Counted from the stretch's first letter, positions 1 to 7,677 are shown. The stretch: 33,639 bases of DNA from Oscillospiraceae bacterium (GCA_017398105.1 JAFQHF010000006.1:1-33639); one strand, 5' to 3'. The notes: generated from the letters alone by a model not told the origin. Numbers and translations: made by a program.

Positions 1-58
1 AACGACTTCGCTGCATGACACCTATGGAATTCCATTATGCCTATGCGGCATGAGAAAT

Positions 59-86
59 TCCCACCCTGCTGCACAGCAGGGTGGGA
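59..86. repeat. Perfect GC-rich inverted repeat (hairpin)
   Basis: Bases 59-71 are the exact reverse complement of 74-86 (13 bp), leaving almost no loop. The nearest T-rich stretch begins only at about 102, so it is not a classical intrinsic terminator, although it could stop transcription arriving from the left. It may also be part of an interspersed repeat. Confidence 0.6.
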
Positions 87-235
87 TCACACAACAGAAT
101 ATTTTGTTTTTTCTACTGTCTACTTGACAGGGGGCACTTCAGAAAGCCTTCCGGGGCTTCTTGCTGAAATAAAACTGAACAGATAAAATAAATGTTAACA
201 TTTGGTAAATATCCACATAAGAAACGGTAAAGATA

Positions 236-264
236 TTGCAAAGATTATGCAAATATGCTATTAT
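236..264 (+). promoter_or_regulatory. Sigma-A-type promoter for the kinase-like gene
   Basis: TTGCAA at 236-241 and TATTAT at 259-264 are separated by 17 bp, about 80 bp upstream of the start codon at 345. Confidence 0.6.
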
Positions 265-344
265 ATACTTGAATTCTGGAAGCAATCTGACAATTTAGAC
301 AGAGTATGTGATCCGCCTTACCATGATTGAAAGGAGTGAGCTTC

Positions 345-995
345 ATGAGCAAGCAGTATGTCATTGTGATCGGAAGAAAATTTGGTTCCGGAGGCCGTGA
401 AATCGGTGAAATTCTGGCAGAAAAGCTGGGCATCCCCCTGTACGACAAGACGATTCTGGGAATGGTGGCTGAGGAGCAGGGAATCTCCGATGCACGCCTG
501 AGAGAAATGGACGAATATCTGAACGCTCACCGGTTTAAGAATATCGGCCTGCAGGCAAAGAAAGCGCTGCTTGGCCCCGCCTATCTGTTCGAGACCAATC
601 CTGAAGGTGTTTTGGATCGGGAGAAGGTATATGAATGGCAGTCCGATGTGATTCGCAGACTGGCAGAGAAGGGACCCTGCATCATTGTTGGCCGCTGCGC
701 CGATCATGTGTTGCGGGATAACCCCAATCTGATCTCCTTCTTTATCACTGCACCTATGGTTGAGCGTGAAGCCCGGATCGCGAGACTCTATCCGGACCGC
801 GCCAGGGAAAAAGCCATGAGCAACCGGGAGTATGTGAATCAGACGGATCGTCTGCGCGCATATTATTATAATTACCATACTGGACGGGACTGGGGCGGCA
901 TTGGCAATTATGATCTGGTCATCGATTCCTCCAAGCTGGGTATTCCCGAAACCGCAGAGCTTTTGGCAGGCTATATTAAGCGCCGCACCGAATGA
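345..995 (+). CDS. Cytidylate kinase-like family protein
   Basis: This 216-residue protein belongs to the cytidylate kinase-like family (AAA_26 / PF13189), P-loop nucleotide kinases whose substrate is mostly untested. The N-terminus VIGRKFGSGGREIG is the phosphate-binding loop seen in this family. IIVGRCADHVL in the middle and an Arg/Lys-rich segment around residues 145-165 (ERE.RI.RLYPDRAREK) fit the lid of a nucleoside monophosphate kinase. The start at 345 is chosen because AAGGAG lies 9 bases upstream. A longer TTG reading from 327 would place that site inside the gene. It stands alone, with its own promoter and a terminator at 1011-1040. It is not the housekeeping Cmk in sequence style, so the exact substrate is open. 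Confidence 0.85.
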   Translation: MSKQYVIVIGRKFGSGGREIGEILAEKLGIPLYDKTILGMVAEEQGISDARLREMDEYLNAHRFKNIGLQAKKALLGPAYLFETNPEGVLDREKVYEWQSDVIRRLAEKGPCIIVGRCADHVLRDNPNLISFFITAPMVEREARIARLYPDRAREKAMSNREYVNQTDRLRAYYYNYHTGRDWGGIGNYDLVIDSSKLGIPETAELLAGYIKRRTE

Positions 996-1010
996 TGGGG
1001 GCTGACAAAT

Positions 1011-1040
1011 GCCGGGCAGTTACCTGCTGCCCGGCGTTTT
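1011..1040 (+). terminator. Intrinsic terminator after the kinase-like gene
   Basis: A 9-bp GC-rich stem (1011-1019 with 1027-1035) is followed by GTTTT. It lies 16 bases after the stop codon. Confidence 0.75.
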
Positions 1041-1075
1041 CTATGCAATTATTCCGGAAGAAAGCAAACTTTGGG

Positions 1076-1105
1076 TTTACAGGAGCCTCTGGGATGTGGT
1101 ATGAT
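1076..1105 (+). promoter_or_regulatory. Putative promoter of the exonuclease gene
   Basis: TTTACA at 1076-1081 and TATGAT at 1100-1105 are separated by 18 bp, with a TG about 3 bases before the -10. The start codon lies 37 bases further on. Confidence 0.5.
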
Positions 1106-1141
1106 ATCATGTAGGATTATATGAGACAGAGGTTATTTGCG

Positions 1142-2140
1142 ATGAATTACATTGTATTGGATATGGAATGGAATCAGCCCTGGCCCGGTTCCCCTTCGGC
1201 AAAGAAGGTGCTTCCTGTACAGATCCGCGGTGAGATCATTCAGATCGGAGCCGTTCGCCTGACGGAAGACCAGGAAGTGGCGGATGAATTCCAGATCATG
1301 ATAAAGCCCAAATTCTACCGGCATTTGAACCGCCGTGTCAGCAAGCTTACCGGCATCAAGGAGTCCCGTCTGCGGGAGGAGGGAGTGCCCTTTCCGGAGG
1401 CCATCGAGCAGTTTAAGGCATGGTGCGGGGAAGACATCATTTTCCTGACCTGGGGCTTTGATGATATCGGCATCCTGCGGGAAAATCTGCAGCTGTTTGA
1501 AATGAATGCGGATTTTACAGAAAAGTGGTACAATGCCCAGATGATTTTCAACGCCCAGACGGATGGCTCCACTTCTCAGAAGGCCCTGAAAACGGCCATG
1601 GAGATGTTTGAGATCGAAGCGACCCGGCCTGCCCACGATGCTCTGGGAGATGCCTACCATACAGCATTGATCTGCGCGCGTCTGGATCTGAGAAAGGGTG
1701 CCGTGGAATATGATGAGGCTCTGAAGAGCCATGAAAACGGCTTCCACGGTGCGGAGCTTCCCGGCTGCATTGCCCGGAAGGTCTATTATGATTATGCAGA
1801 CAAGCGGGCTGCTTTGAGCGCCATGTCCGGAGAGGAAAATCTGTGCCCCATCTGTGGAGGCAGAATGCTGGGTTCGCGCTGGTTTGCCCAGCCCGGTCAC
1901 CGGTATATGGATCTGGCCACCTGCCCGGAGGATGGAAAATTCCTGATCCGCGTCAGACTGTCCCAGCAGCCGGATGGCCTGGTTCGGGTCAGCCGTCTGA
2001 CATATGAAGCCACCTCGGAAGCAGCCGAAGCCTATGCCCGCCGGGCAGAAAAGGCAGACCCGGAGGACAACGGCAGCCGTCCCCGCCGCCGCAGACGCAG
2101 AAGAAGCGGCGCAGCCAAAACCGAAAATACCACAGAGTAA
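1142..2140 (+). CDS. DEDDh 3'-5' exonuclease domain protein with Cys-containing tail
   Basis: The 332-residue protein starts with an RNase T/DNA polymerase III epsilon-type exonuclease domain of the KapD/ERI1-like group. The metal ligands are visible: D and E in YIVLDMEWN (motif Exo I), D in TWGFDDIGIL (Exo II) and H and D in HDALGDAYH (Exo III, DEDDh type). After residue 190 comes a segment with a CPICGG pair and a third Cys further on, resembling an incomplete zinc ribbon. The protein ends with a run of about eight Arg and a basic tail that could bind nucleic acid. The start at 1142 (MNYIVLDME) fits the family. An in-frame ATG at 1121 would add seven residues but has no clear ribosome site. 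The gene stands alone and is followed by a terminator. Whether the target is RNA or DNA cannot be told. Confidence 0.85.
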   Translation: MNYIVLDMEWNQPWPGSPSAKKVLPVQIRGEIIQIGAVRLTEDQEVADEFQIMIKPKFYRHLNRRVSKLTGIKESRLREEGVPFPEAIEQFKAWCGEDIIFLTWGFDDIGILRENLQLFEMNADFTEKWYNAQMIFNAQTDGSTSQKALKTAMEMFEIEATRPAHDALGDAYHTALICARLDLRKGAVEYDEALKSHENGFHGAELPGCIARKVYYDYADKRAALSAMSGEENLCPICGGRMLGSRWFAQPGHRYMDLATCPEDGKFLIRVRLSQQPDGLVRVSRLTYEATSEAAEAYARRAEKADPEDNGSRPRRRRRRRSGAAKTENTTE

Positions 2141-2142
2141 TG

Positions 2143-2177
2143 AACAGCCGCACCTTGATTGGGTGCGGCTGTTTTTT
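2143..2177 (+). terminator. Intrinsic terminator after the exonuclease gene
   Basis: A 12-bp stem (2143-2154 with 2162-2173) is followed by TTTTTT. It starts three bases after the stop codon and also separates this gene from the convergent spmB. Confidence 0.85.
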
Positions 2178-2685
2178 AAAAGAACCACCGGACGGTATGG
2201 CTGGCCATGAAAAATCCAACAAAATCCGCAAACAGGGCGGCCGGAATGGTGTAGCGGGTATTTTTGATCCCGGCTGCACCAAAATAGACGCTGATGGTAT
2301 AAAAGGTGGTTTCCGTGGAGCCCAGCATCACGGCAGCGGTTCTGCCGATTTGGGAATCCACGCCGTACTGTCCCATCAGCTCCGCACCTACGGCCAGGGC
2401 TGCGCTGCCGCTGATGGGGCGGATTAGTACCAGAAGAGCTGTTTCCGGCGGAATGCCGAAAAACGAAAAAAATGGGGCAAGCATAGTGCTCAGCAGTTCT
2501 GCGGCACCGGAGGCCCGGAGCATATGCACAGAAGTCAGCAGCAGGATCAGCGCGGGCAGGAGGGAAACGACGAGGTGCAGTCCCTGAGCCGCGCCCCGGA
2601 GCATCAGGTCATAGGTATTTTCCTTTTTGTGCAGGGCAAAGGCGGAAGTTATCAGCAGGATCAGGGGTACGATGTAATCCGTCAT
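2176..2685 (-). CDS. spmB: Spore maturation protein B
   Basis: This 169-residue integral membrane protein carries a nucleoside-transporter gate (Gate) domain. SpmA and SpmB act together in Bacillus to dehydrate the spore core and raise spore heat resistance; the molecular activity is not established. Hydrophobic helices lie at about residues 3-17, 35-55, 63-80 and 140-160. Family-typical segments are seen: RPISGSAALAV, GSTETTFYTI and YFGAAGI. The start ATG at 2685 overlaps the spmA stop (TGATG), so the two are translationally coupled. A longer reading upstream is only spmA sequence in another frame. Confidence 0.92.
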   Translation of the reverse strand: MTDYIVPLILLITSAFALHKKENTYDLMLRGAAQGLHLVVSLLPALILLLTSVHMLRASGAAELLSTMLAPFFSFFGIPPETALLVLIRPISGSAALAVGAELMGQYGVDSQIGRTAAVMLGSTETTFYTISVYFGAAGIKNTRYTIPAALFADFVGFFMASHTVRWFF

Positions 2686-3254
2686 CAGCGCAGTACCTTT
2701 CCCAATGCGATGGCGGCAGTTACGCCAAGCCCGGCAGAGCACAGACTGGTGATCCACACGGGGATCAGAATATCGAAGGGCGTTTCACAGCCGAGGCTGC
2801 TGCGGATGGCGGCCACATTGGCGGGGATCAGCTGGATGGAGGCGGTATTCAGAACGATCAGACGGCAGAGCTCGTCTGTTGCGGCGCTGCCTCGCTTCAG
2901 CTTCTTGGCAGCCTGGATTCCCATGGGTGTTGCTGCGTTTCCCAGTCCCAGAAGGTTGGCGCAGACATTTGCGCTGAGGGCACTGGACAGGGAGGTGTCC
3001 GAGGCGGCAGAAGGGAACAGCCGGTACAGCACGGGGCCCAGAATGCGGGACAGAACATCCGTCAGACCGGTTTTTTCCATAACGGCCCCGATCCCTGACC
3101 ACAGGCAGACGGCACCTGCCATGGATATTCCCAGGCCTACCCCTGCCTGGGCACCCTGCAGAACAGCGCGGGACAGAGCACTGCCGCTGCCTGTTAATAC
3201 AGAGCAGAAGATACTCACTGCGCAAATGCCTGTCCAGATCCAGCTCATGATCAT
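2685..3254 (-). CDS. spmA: Spore maturation protein A
   Basis: This 189-residue membrane protein with a Gate domain is the partner of SpmB in spore-core maturation. It has an N-terminal helix, glycine-rich hydrophobic segments (GAVCLWSGIGAVMEKTGL) and the family signature NLLGLGNAATPMGI followed by an NTASIQLIP segment. The start at 3254 is chosen because AGGAGG lies 7 bases upstream; an ATG two codons later is possible. The open frame continues some 89 codons upstream but runs across the divergent promoter of the AbrB gene, so that extension is not coding. Presence of spmAB suggests the organism forms spores or descends from spore-formers. Confidence 0.92.
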   Translation of the reverse strand: MIMSWIWTGICAVSIFCSVLTGSGSALSRAVLQGAQAGVGLGISMAGAVCLWSGIGAVMEKTGLTDVLSRILGPVLYRLFPSAASDTSLSSALSANVCANLLGLGNAATPMGIQAAKKLKRGSAATDELCRLIVLNTASIQLIPANVAAIRSSLGCETPFDILIPVWITSLCSAGLGVTAAIALGKVLR

Positions 3255-3346
3255 GTAAATTCCTCCTTTTGGTGTACAGTATGCTGATTTAAAGGAAAAA
3301 GCACTGGATATTTTCAACAAAATCCGCATTTTTTCGAAAAAAGCAT

Positions 3347-3375
3347 TTGACAGAAGCACTGTCTGCCAGTATAAT
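3347..3375 (+). promoter_or_regulatory. Consensus sigma-A promoter of the AbrB-like gene
   Basis: A perfect TTGACA at 3347-3352 and a perfect TATAAT at 3370-3375 are separated by 17 bp. It lies 63 bp upstream of the start at 3439, so high constitutive strength or strong repression is expected. Confidence 0.88.
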
Positions 3376-3438
3376 GATAAAACAAATAAGTCGTTTATGG
3401 AGCGATTCAGACGGAAAATGACAGGAGGATCTGACTGG

Positions 3439-3681
3439 ATGAAGTCAACGGGTATTATTCGCAAAGTGGATGAGCTTGGCAGAATCGTTCTGCCTATCGA
3501 GCTGCGCAGAACGCTGGACATTGCGGAACGGGATGAGCTGGAGATCTACATGGAAAATGACCGGATCATCCTGCAGAAGTTTGAGCCTGCCTGTGTATTC
3601 TGCGGATCTACCCGGAGCCTGATTTCCTACCGCAGAAAAAACGTCTGCCATGAGTGCGTGCGGAAGATGGCGGAGTATTAA
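3439..3681 (+). CDS. AbrB/SpoVT-type transition-state regulator
   Basis: This 80-residue protein has the AbrB swapped-hairpin DNA-binding domain at residues 1-50 (STGIIRKVDELGRIVLPIEL, then ERDELEIYMENDRIILQK). Members bind AT-rich promoters as dimers or tetramers and control entry into stationary phase and sporulation. The C-terminal part holds two Cys pairs (CVFCGS and CHEC), a likely small zinc-binding knuckle found in many Clostridial homologues. The start at 3439 has AGGAGG 10 bases upstream; the frame stays open further upstream without a ribosome site. In Bacillus abrB lies next to rsmI and trmN6; here rsmI and trmN6 lie 2.4 kb away, separated by the sigma-factor block. Confidence 0.88.
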   Translation: MKSTGIIRKVDELGRIVLPIELRRTLDIAERDELEIYMENDRIILQKFEPACVFCGSTRSLISYRRKNVCHECVRKMAEY

Positions 3682-3697
3682 ATTGATCTGAATAAAG

Positions 3698-3733
3698 GCC
3701 CCCTCTGACGGTCAAAGGTCAGAGAGGGCTTTG
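3698..3733 (+). terminator. Intrinsic terminator after the AbrB-like gene
   Basis: A 12-bp stem with one mismatch (3698-3709 with 3718-3729) is followed by a short TTT. The U-run is weak. Confidence 0.6.
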
Positions 3734-3816
3734 CTGCGTGATTAGCGGAAGAATAAGCAGTAAATTGTTATATATCCAATAGAATCCGTGTGTTTTGAGG
3801 TAATAAATGGTATAAA

Positions 3817-4206
3817 TTAGTCCATATATCGTTGGTTTGGGTCTCGTGGGATTTCCCAGTCATCAGGAAAAAGGTCTGAAAAATGTGGAAGTACCTCAAT
3901 TATATTACCGTTCTTGTCAAGAACCCATCCATTTGTTTCATCTGCGACCCAAGAATTGCTGAAAATGATCTTCATGCGTGCTTCCCAAATAACAGGCTTC
4001 AATTCTTTTGAGACAGCTTCCAGATTCATGTAAGCATAATGCTCTGCACCCCGCATAGCTAACATTTCTTCTATTTCTGTCTGGGTTGGCATCCCCATTC
4101 CTATTGCATTAACAGAATTTGGAATACATTTAGGTAGTATCATTGTTCCCAAAACGATTACAGTAAAGAACGTGGCAAACCAGTGTATCCGTTTTGTGGT
4201 GTTCAT
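3817..4206 (-). CDS. Small exported or membrane-anchored protein of unknown function
   Basis: I do not recognise this 129-residue protein. Residues 9-30 form one hydrophobic segment after a short basic start (NTTKRIHW), so it is probably anchored in the membrane or exported with an uncleaved signal. The rest is polar, with a GWVLDKNGNIIEVLP stretch that reads like a beta hairpin. It lies 34 bp downstream of the anti-sigma gene on the same strand and shares its low GC content, so it is probably the third gene of that operon. The start at 4206 follows AGGGAG by about 8 bases; an in-frame ATG six codons earlier places the ribosome site within the gene. A role as target or extra regulator of the sigma system is only a guess. 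Confidence 0.6.
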   Translation of the reverse strand: MNTTKRIHWFATFFTVIVLGTMILPKCIPNSVNAIGMGMPTQTEIEEMLAMRGAEHYAYMNLEAVSKELKPVIWEARMKIIFSNSWVADETNGWVLDKNGNIIEVLPHFSDLFPDDWEIPRDPNQRYMD

Positions 4207-4240
4207 ATTTAGAGCTCCCTTCATAAAATGTAAACCTTAT

Positions 4241-5305
4241 TTAGTCGGATGTAATGGGTACTTCTCCGGCGTACGGAAAATCAATATAGGCTATATCATC
4301 CACCGAAACCGGGCGATCAAATGTCATGATACATTCATCATAAATTTGGCGATTTAACCCCATCTTGAAATGAGCTTCCACTCTTGTGCCATCGTTCATC
4401 ACCACATAAATAGGATCAAGTATGACCCCTTCGAATAATGCGGTAATTGGTCTCCTGTACCTGACCGTTGCGGTTAGTGTACGCAGTTCGAAGGATATAA
4501 CTTTTGCTTTCATATGAATCTTTTTATTTCCAACCCATTTTGTGGAAGAGCAGTAAATCGGTTTCTCCAGGAGTTCGGCAGATTTTGTCACCAGAAGATC
4601 ATCTGTAAAAACCACATTAAACTCCCACTTTCCTTCACAAAGAATTGTCCGTGTGAAATCCTCCCGACTACCATTTTCCTCTTTGATATTATGAAAAGTA
4701 ATTGTCCACACTGTTCCATCTGTGATTGAGAAATCTGAACCTTCAGGGGGAAGCAAAAGGTATTCAAGCAGCTTTGAAACAGAATTATCATTGGGATTAT
4801 CATCTTCTAAGGATTCTCCTCCATAATAACCAGCGCTATAATTACCTTCTATACCTCTAGGTGTGCGGATATCTGTTGTCTTGTCTGAGGCATAATTATC
4901 GGCATTCAAAATAATGCCTTCAGGTGCATCAATTCTATATTTAATAAACATTCGATAACCGTCGCTGATTCCGGACTCCAATGTGATTGTCCATCCATCG
5001 TTTGTTACGCTCTGGTTGATAGCAACCAGTCCGCGGTCCAGTATTTTCAGCTGATTTTCGGATAGAACATCTGTTGCTTCTGATTTTGGGTCATCAGCAA
5101 AAAAGGAATAGAACCAGTAATCTGTCGGTAATATGTATTCAGACGCATATGCAGTCAAACCGAGGATAGATACGATAGCTGCAATGACGATGAATGTTGT
5201 GATTCGTTTTTTGCTATGAGAATGTTTATTATCAAAAGCATTCAATTCTTCCAGGAATACATCATCAATCATATTCATAGCTCTTAAAATGAGCATTTCC
5301 CTCAT
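4241..5305 (-). CDS. Putative membrane anti-sigma factor, DUF4179-like
   Basis: This 354-residue protein has a short cytoplasmic N-terminus (1-33, including an acidic stretch MIDDVFLEELNAF), one transmembrane helix (about 35-53) and a large extracytoplasmic region rich in beta strands. That plan matches DUF4179-type proteins encoded directly behind ECF sigma factors in Firmicutes, which hold the sigma factor at the membrane until a signal arrives. Its start codon overlaps the sigma-factor stop (ATGA), showing translational coupling. No zinc-binding ZAS motif (HxxxCxxC) is seen in the cytoplasmic part, so binding would use another mode. The gene is clearly AT-richer than the housekeeping genes around it. 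Confidence 0.75.
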   Translation of the reverse strand: MREMLILRAMNMIDDVFLEELNAFDNKHSHSKKRITTFIVIAAIVSILGLTAYASEYILPTDYWFYSFFADDPKSEATDVLSENQLKILDRGLVAINQSVTNDGWTITLESGISDGYRMFIKYRIDAPEGIILNADNYASDKTTDIRTPRGIEGNYSAGYYGGESLEDDNPNDNSVSKLLEYLLLPPEGSDFSITDGTVWTITFHNIKEENGSREDFTRTILCEGKWEFNVVFTDDLLVTKSAELLEKPIYCSSTKWVGNKKIHMKAKVISFELRTLTATVRYRRPITALFEGVILDPIYVVMNDGTRVEAHFKMGLNRQIYDECIMTFDRPVSVDDIAYIDFPYAGEVPITSD

Positions 5306-5862
5306 ATTGCCATCCCCTCCTTTTCCAAGAAACGCTTGAACTTATTACGCGTCCTTAAAAGCGTCATTTTTACTTTACTCTCTGTGATTCCATACATTAC
5401 TGAGATATCCTTTATGGATGCGAGACACCAATAACGCTGAAGAAAAATCTTTCTGGACTCAGAAGAAAGACCGTGGAGAAATCTATTGATTGCAAAGCCC
5501 AGTTCTTTCTCCTCTAAAATTTGTACAGGAGTTTTATGATCCGGAAGGCAGTCTCTAAGTTCATCCAATGCAAGGGGGATATTACTTCCGCCTCTTTTCT
5601 CTGCGGTCAAATACGCGTATCGATTGAGCGCAATATGCCGGGTGATCTTGCCGATGAAGGCAGAGAATTTGTTTGGCCGAGTTGGGGGAATGCTTTTCCA
5701 AATCTTAAAATATGTATCGTTGACGCATTCTTCGCTGTCTTCGTTGCTGGCTAGAATGTTGTATGCAATCTGAAAGCAGTAGCAGCCATACTTTGCGGCA
5801 GTTTCACTTATTGCGTTTTCGGAACGCTGCCAGTATAGTTCTATAAGGTTTTGGTCGTCCAT
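5302..5862 (-). CDS. ECF-type RNA polymerase sigma factor
   Basis: This 186-residue sigma-70 family protein has only regions 2 and 4, as in extracytoplasmic-function sigma factors. Region 2 spans about residues 20-90 (YNILASNEDSEECVNDTYF is the promoter-melting part). Region 4 spans about 130-180, with a helix-turn-helix in IKDISVMYGITESKVKMTL. ATGA overlap with the anti-sigma gene gives a sigma/anti-sigma pair. AAGGAG lies 7 bases before the start. A TATAAT on the minus strand at 5904-5909 could be its -10, but no good -35 is seen, so autoregulation by the sigma factor itself is possible. The low GC of this gene and its neighbours suggests transfer from another source. Confidence 0.88.
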   Translation of the reverse strand: MDDQNLIELYWQRSENAISETAAKYGCYCFQIAYNILASNEDSEECVNDTYFKIWKSIPPTRPNKFSAFIGKITRHIALNRYAYLTAEKRGGSNIPLALDELRDCLPDHKTPVQILEEKELGFAINRFLHGLSSESRKIFLQRYWCLASIKDISVMYGITESKVKMTLLRTRNKFKRFLEKEGMAI

Positions 5863-5963
5863 ACGCTTCTCCTTTTATAGTAGTCCTCACAAATACAGAC
5901 AGTATTATACTTTGTATGGTCACATTTTTTGAAAATATAAAAAGTTAATTTATTGATGGAAAC

Positions 5964-6006
5964 AAAAAGAGCGTGCTGCAAAAAACGCTGTCCTTGCAAC
6001 ACGCTC
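5964..6006 (-). terminator. Intrinsic terminator after rsmI
   Basis: On the minus strand a 13-bp stem (6006-5994 with 5981-5969, one G-T pair) is followed by five T (5968-5964). It lies 32 bases after the rsmI stop. Confidence 0.82.
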
Positions 6007-6037
6007 GTATTGGATGTTTTTTCTGAAACAGCGAAGG

Positions 6038-6868
6038 TCATTCCTTCAGCGCAATGTCATAGACCACATTCTTGGGAAGATCCAGCTCTTTGGCGGTCTG
6101 CTTCACTGCATCCTTGCGGCTGAAACCCTCGGCCATCAGCTGGGCGACCCGGGCAGCGGCGTCGGTTTCGGAAGCGGCTTCCTTTTCTTCCGCAGGTGCA
6201 CCGGCCACCACCAGGACGAATTCTCCCTTGGGAGGTGTTTCGGTATATTTGGAAACGGCTTCGCCCAGGGTGGTACGGACAACCTCTTCGTGGAGCTTGG
6301 TCAGCTCCCGGCACAGGCTGATGGGCCTGTCCGCACCAAAGGCGTCCGCCAGGTCTTCCAGGGTGGTCAGCAGTTTATGGGGGGCTTCGTAGAAGATCAT
6401 GGTGCGCTGTTCCTTCTTCAGGCTTTCCAGATGCTCCTTCCGGCTCTTTTTGGCGGTGGAGAGAAATCCCTCAAAACAGAACCGGCCGGTGGCCTGACCG
6501 GAGATGCTCAGGGCTGTGATGGCGGCGCAGGGGCCGGGAATGGCGCAGACGGTGATGCCGGCAGCGGCGCACTGCTTCACCAGATCCTCGCCGGGATCAG
6601 AGATGGCAGGGCTGCCTGCATCGGAAACCAGGGCGCAGGTTTCGCCTGCCAGGATGCGCTCCACGATTTTATCACCCTTAAAGGCCTTGTTGTGCTCATA
6701 GTAGCTGACAAGGCTCTTTTTGATGCCCAGATGATTCAGCAGCTTCAATGAAACCCGGGTATCCTCCGCAGCGATGAAGTCCGCCTGCTCCAGCGTTTCC
6801 CGGCAGCGGACGGAGATATCGCCCAGATTGCCGATGGGGGTAGGGACAAGGTATAACATTCCGGCCAT
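6038..6868 (-). CDS. rsmI: 16S rRNA (cytidine-1402 2'-O)-methyltransferase
   Basis: RsmI uses S-adenosylmethionine to methylate the ribose of C1402 in the decoding centre of 16S rRNA; RsmH, encoded at 10945, methylates N4 of the same base. The 276-residue length is normal. The tetrapyrrole-methylase fold shows its signatures: LYLVPTPIGNLGDIS at the N-terminus, FIAAEDTRV, CALVSDAGSPAISDPG, and IPGPCAAITAL. The C-terminal HTH_44-like part (SRKDAVKQTAKELDLPKNVVYD) is also present. It sits 17 bp behind trmN6 and is probably co-transcribed with it, the arrangement known from Bacillus. AAGGAG lies a few bases before the ATG. Confidence 0.96.
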   Translation of the reverse strand: MAGMLYLVPTPIGNLGDISVRCRETLEQADFIAAEDTRVSLKLLNHLGIKKSLVSYYEHNKAFKGDKIVERILAGETCALVSDAGSPAISDPGEDLVKQCAAAGITVCAIPGPCAAITALSISGQATGRFCFEGFLSTAKKSRKEHLESLKKEQRTMIFYEAPHKLLTTLEDLADAFGADRPISLCRELTKLHEEVVRTTLGEAVSKYTETPPKGEFVLVVAGAPAEEKEAASETDAAARVAQLMAEGFSRKDAVKQTAKELDLPKNVVYDIALKE

Positions 6869-6885
6869 GGTAAGTCTCCTTTATT

Positions 6886-7584
6886 TTAATCAATATCCAT
6901 ATGGTAAACTTCCCGGTAATAGGGGGAAGGGGAATTGTCCTGATTGCGCAGCGCCTGTTCCTCCCAGAGCAGGCCGGGTTTTCCGCCCTTGCGGAACTGC
7001 AGGCAGATCAGCGTGACGGGGCCGTCCGTACGGTGCCGCAGGAGCAGCAGCCGCTTGGCTTCCAGCCTGTACCGGGCGGCAGCGGCGATCAGCTCCGCCA
7101 GCCGCTCCGGCCGGTGGACAAGAAAAAAGTCTCCGCCATACTTTATCGCCCATCCGGCGGCCCTGAACAGGTCTTCTGTCGTGCAGGTATCCTCCCGGCG
7201 GGCGGAGGTCAGGACCTTGCTGGCAGGGCCTCCGGAAAAATAGGGCGGATTGGAGATGCAGAAATCAAAGCTGCCCGGCGAAAACCTCTCAGATACCGAC
7301 CTTACGTCGGCGCATATACTTTCCATGCGGGAGGAGAGGACATTTCGGCGGATGTTTTCCAGAGCAGCGGCATGGGCGGCTTCGGACAGTTCGATGCCGG
7401 TCACACGGCAGGTTTCGTCCCTGCTGCACAAAAGCAGCCCCAGGGTTCCGCAGCCGGAACCCAGATCCAGTACGTAAGCGTTTCGGGAAAGCTTTGCAAA
7501 ATGGGAAAGCACCATGGAATCCGTACTGAGGGGAAATGTGTTTTCGGGCAGTTCCAGGGTGAAGCCGTTGGGCAGATATTCCAT
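6886..7584 (-). CDS. trmN6: tRNA1(Val) adenine-37 N6-methyltransferase family
   Basis: This 232-residue Rossmann-fold methyltransferase is of the YfiC/YabB type, which methylates N6 of A37 in tRNA1-Val. The S-adenosylmethionine site is DLGSGCGTLGLLL (about residues 45-57), followed by an acidic GIELSE. The N6-adenine motif is NPPYF (about residue 110). The start at 7584 (MEYLPNGF) is preferred because GGAGG lies a few bases upstream; a longer frame of 24 extra codons lacks that site. It is the first gene of a two-gene unit with rsmI. The exact tRNA target is inferred from the family and from the Bacillus-like context. Confidence 0.88.
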   Translation of the reverse strand: MEYLPNGFTLELPENTFPLSTDSMVLSHFAKLSRNAYVLDLGSGCGTLGLLLCSRDETCRVTGIELSEAAHAAALENIRRNVLSSRMESICADVRSVSERFSPGSFDFCISNPPYFSGGPASKVLTSARREDTCTTEDLFRAAGWAIKYGGDFFLVHRPERLAELIAAAARYRLEAKRLLLLRHRTDGPVTLICLQFRKGGKPGLLWEEQALRNQDNSPSPYYREVYHMDID

Positions 7585-7624
7585 GGGTTCCTCCGCAGGT
7601 AAGATGATAAGGGCATTATACAAT

Positions 7625-7658
7625 AAAAAATTGGCCTGTGCAAGTGCACAGGCCAATT
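7625..7658 (-). terminator. Intrinsic terminator after the ferredoxin gene
   Basis: A perfect 14-bp stem (7658-7645 with 7642-7629) with a 2-base centre is followed on the minus strand by TTTTTT (7630-7625). It lies 20 bases after the ferredoxin stop. Confidence 0.85.
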
Positions 7659-7677
7659 AAGGGCTTATGAAGAAAAA

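Larger units (their letters stand above)
1..344. other. Hairpin-rich intergenic region, possible repeat or IS end
   Basis: No convincing gene is seen here. The first 86 bases are dense in palindromes: ATGGAATTCCAT at 24-35, a 5-bp-stem hairpin at 37-51, and a long stem at 59-71 pairing with 74-86. The stretch 114-130 reads like the ends of some Clostridial insertion sequences (CTGTC...TTGACAGGGGGCA), but no transposase is in the window, so this is only a guess. A further hairpin (137-168) follows. From about 180 the DNA turns AT-rich and carries the promoter of the downstream gene. Confidence 0.4.

Noticed and set aside
3277..3283. Sigma-G-like -10 (CATACTG on the minus strand) before spmA
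   Set aside because: No matching -35 was found at the right distance, so I do not list it as a promoter.
5841..6041. 66-codon minus-strand frame between rsmI and the sigma gene
   Set aside because: It runs through the rsmI terminator and the sigma-factor promoter region and has no recognisable sequence.
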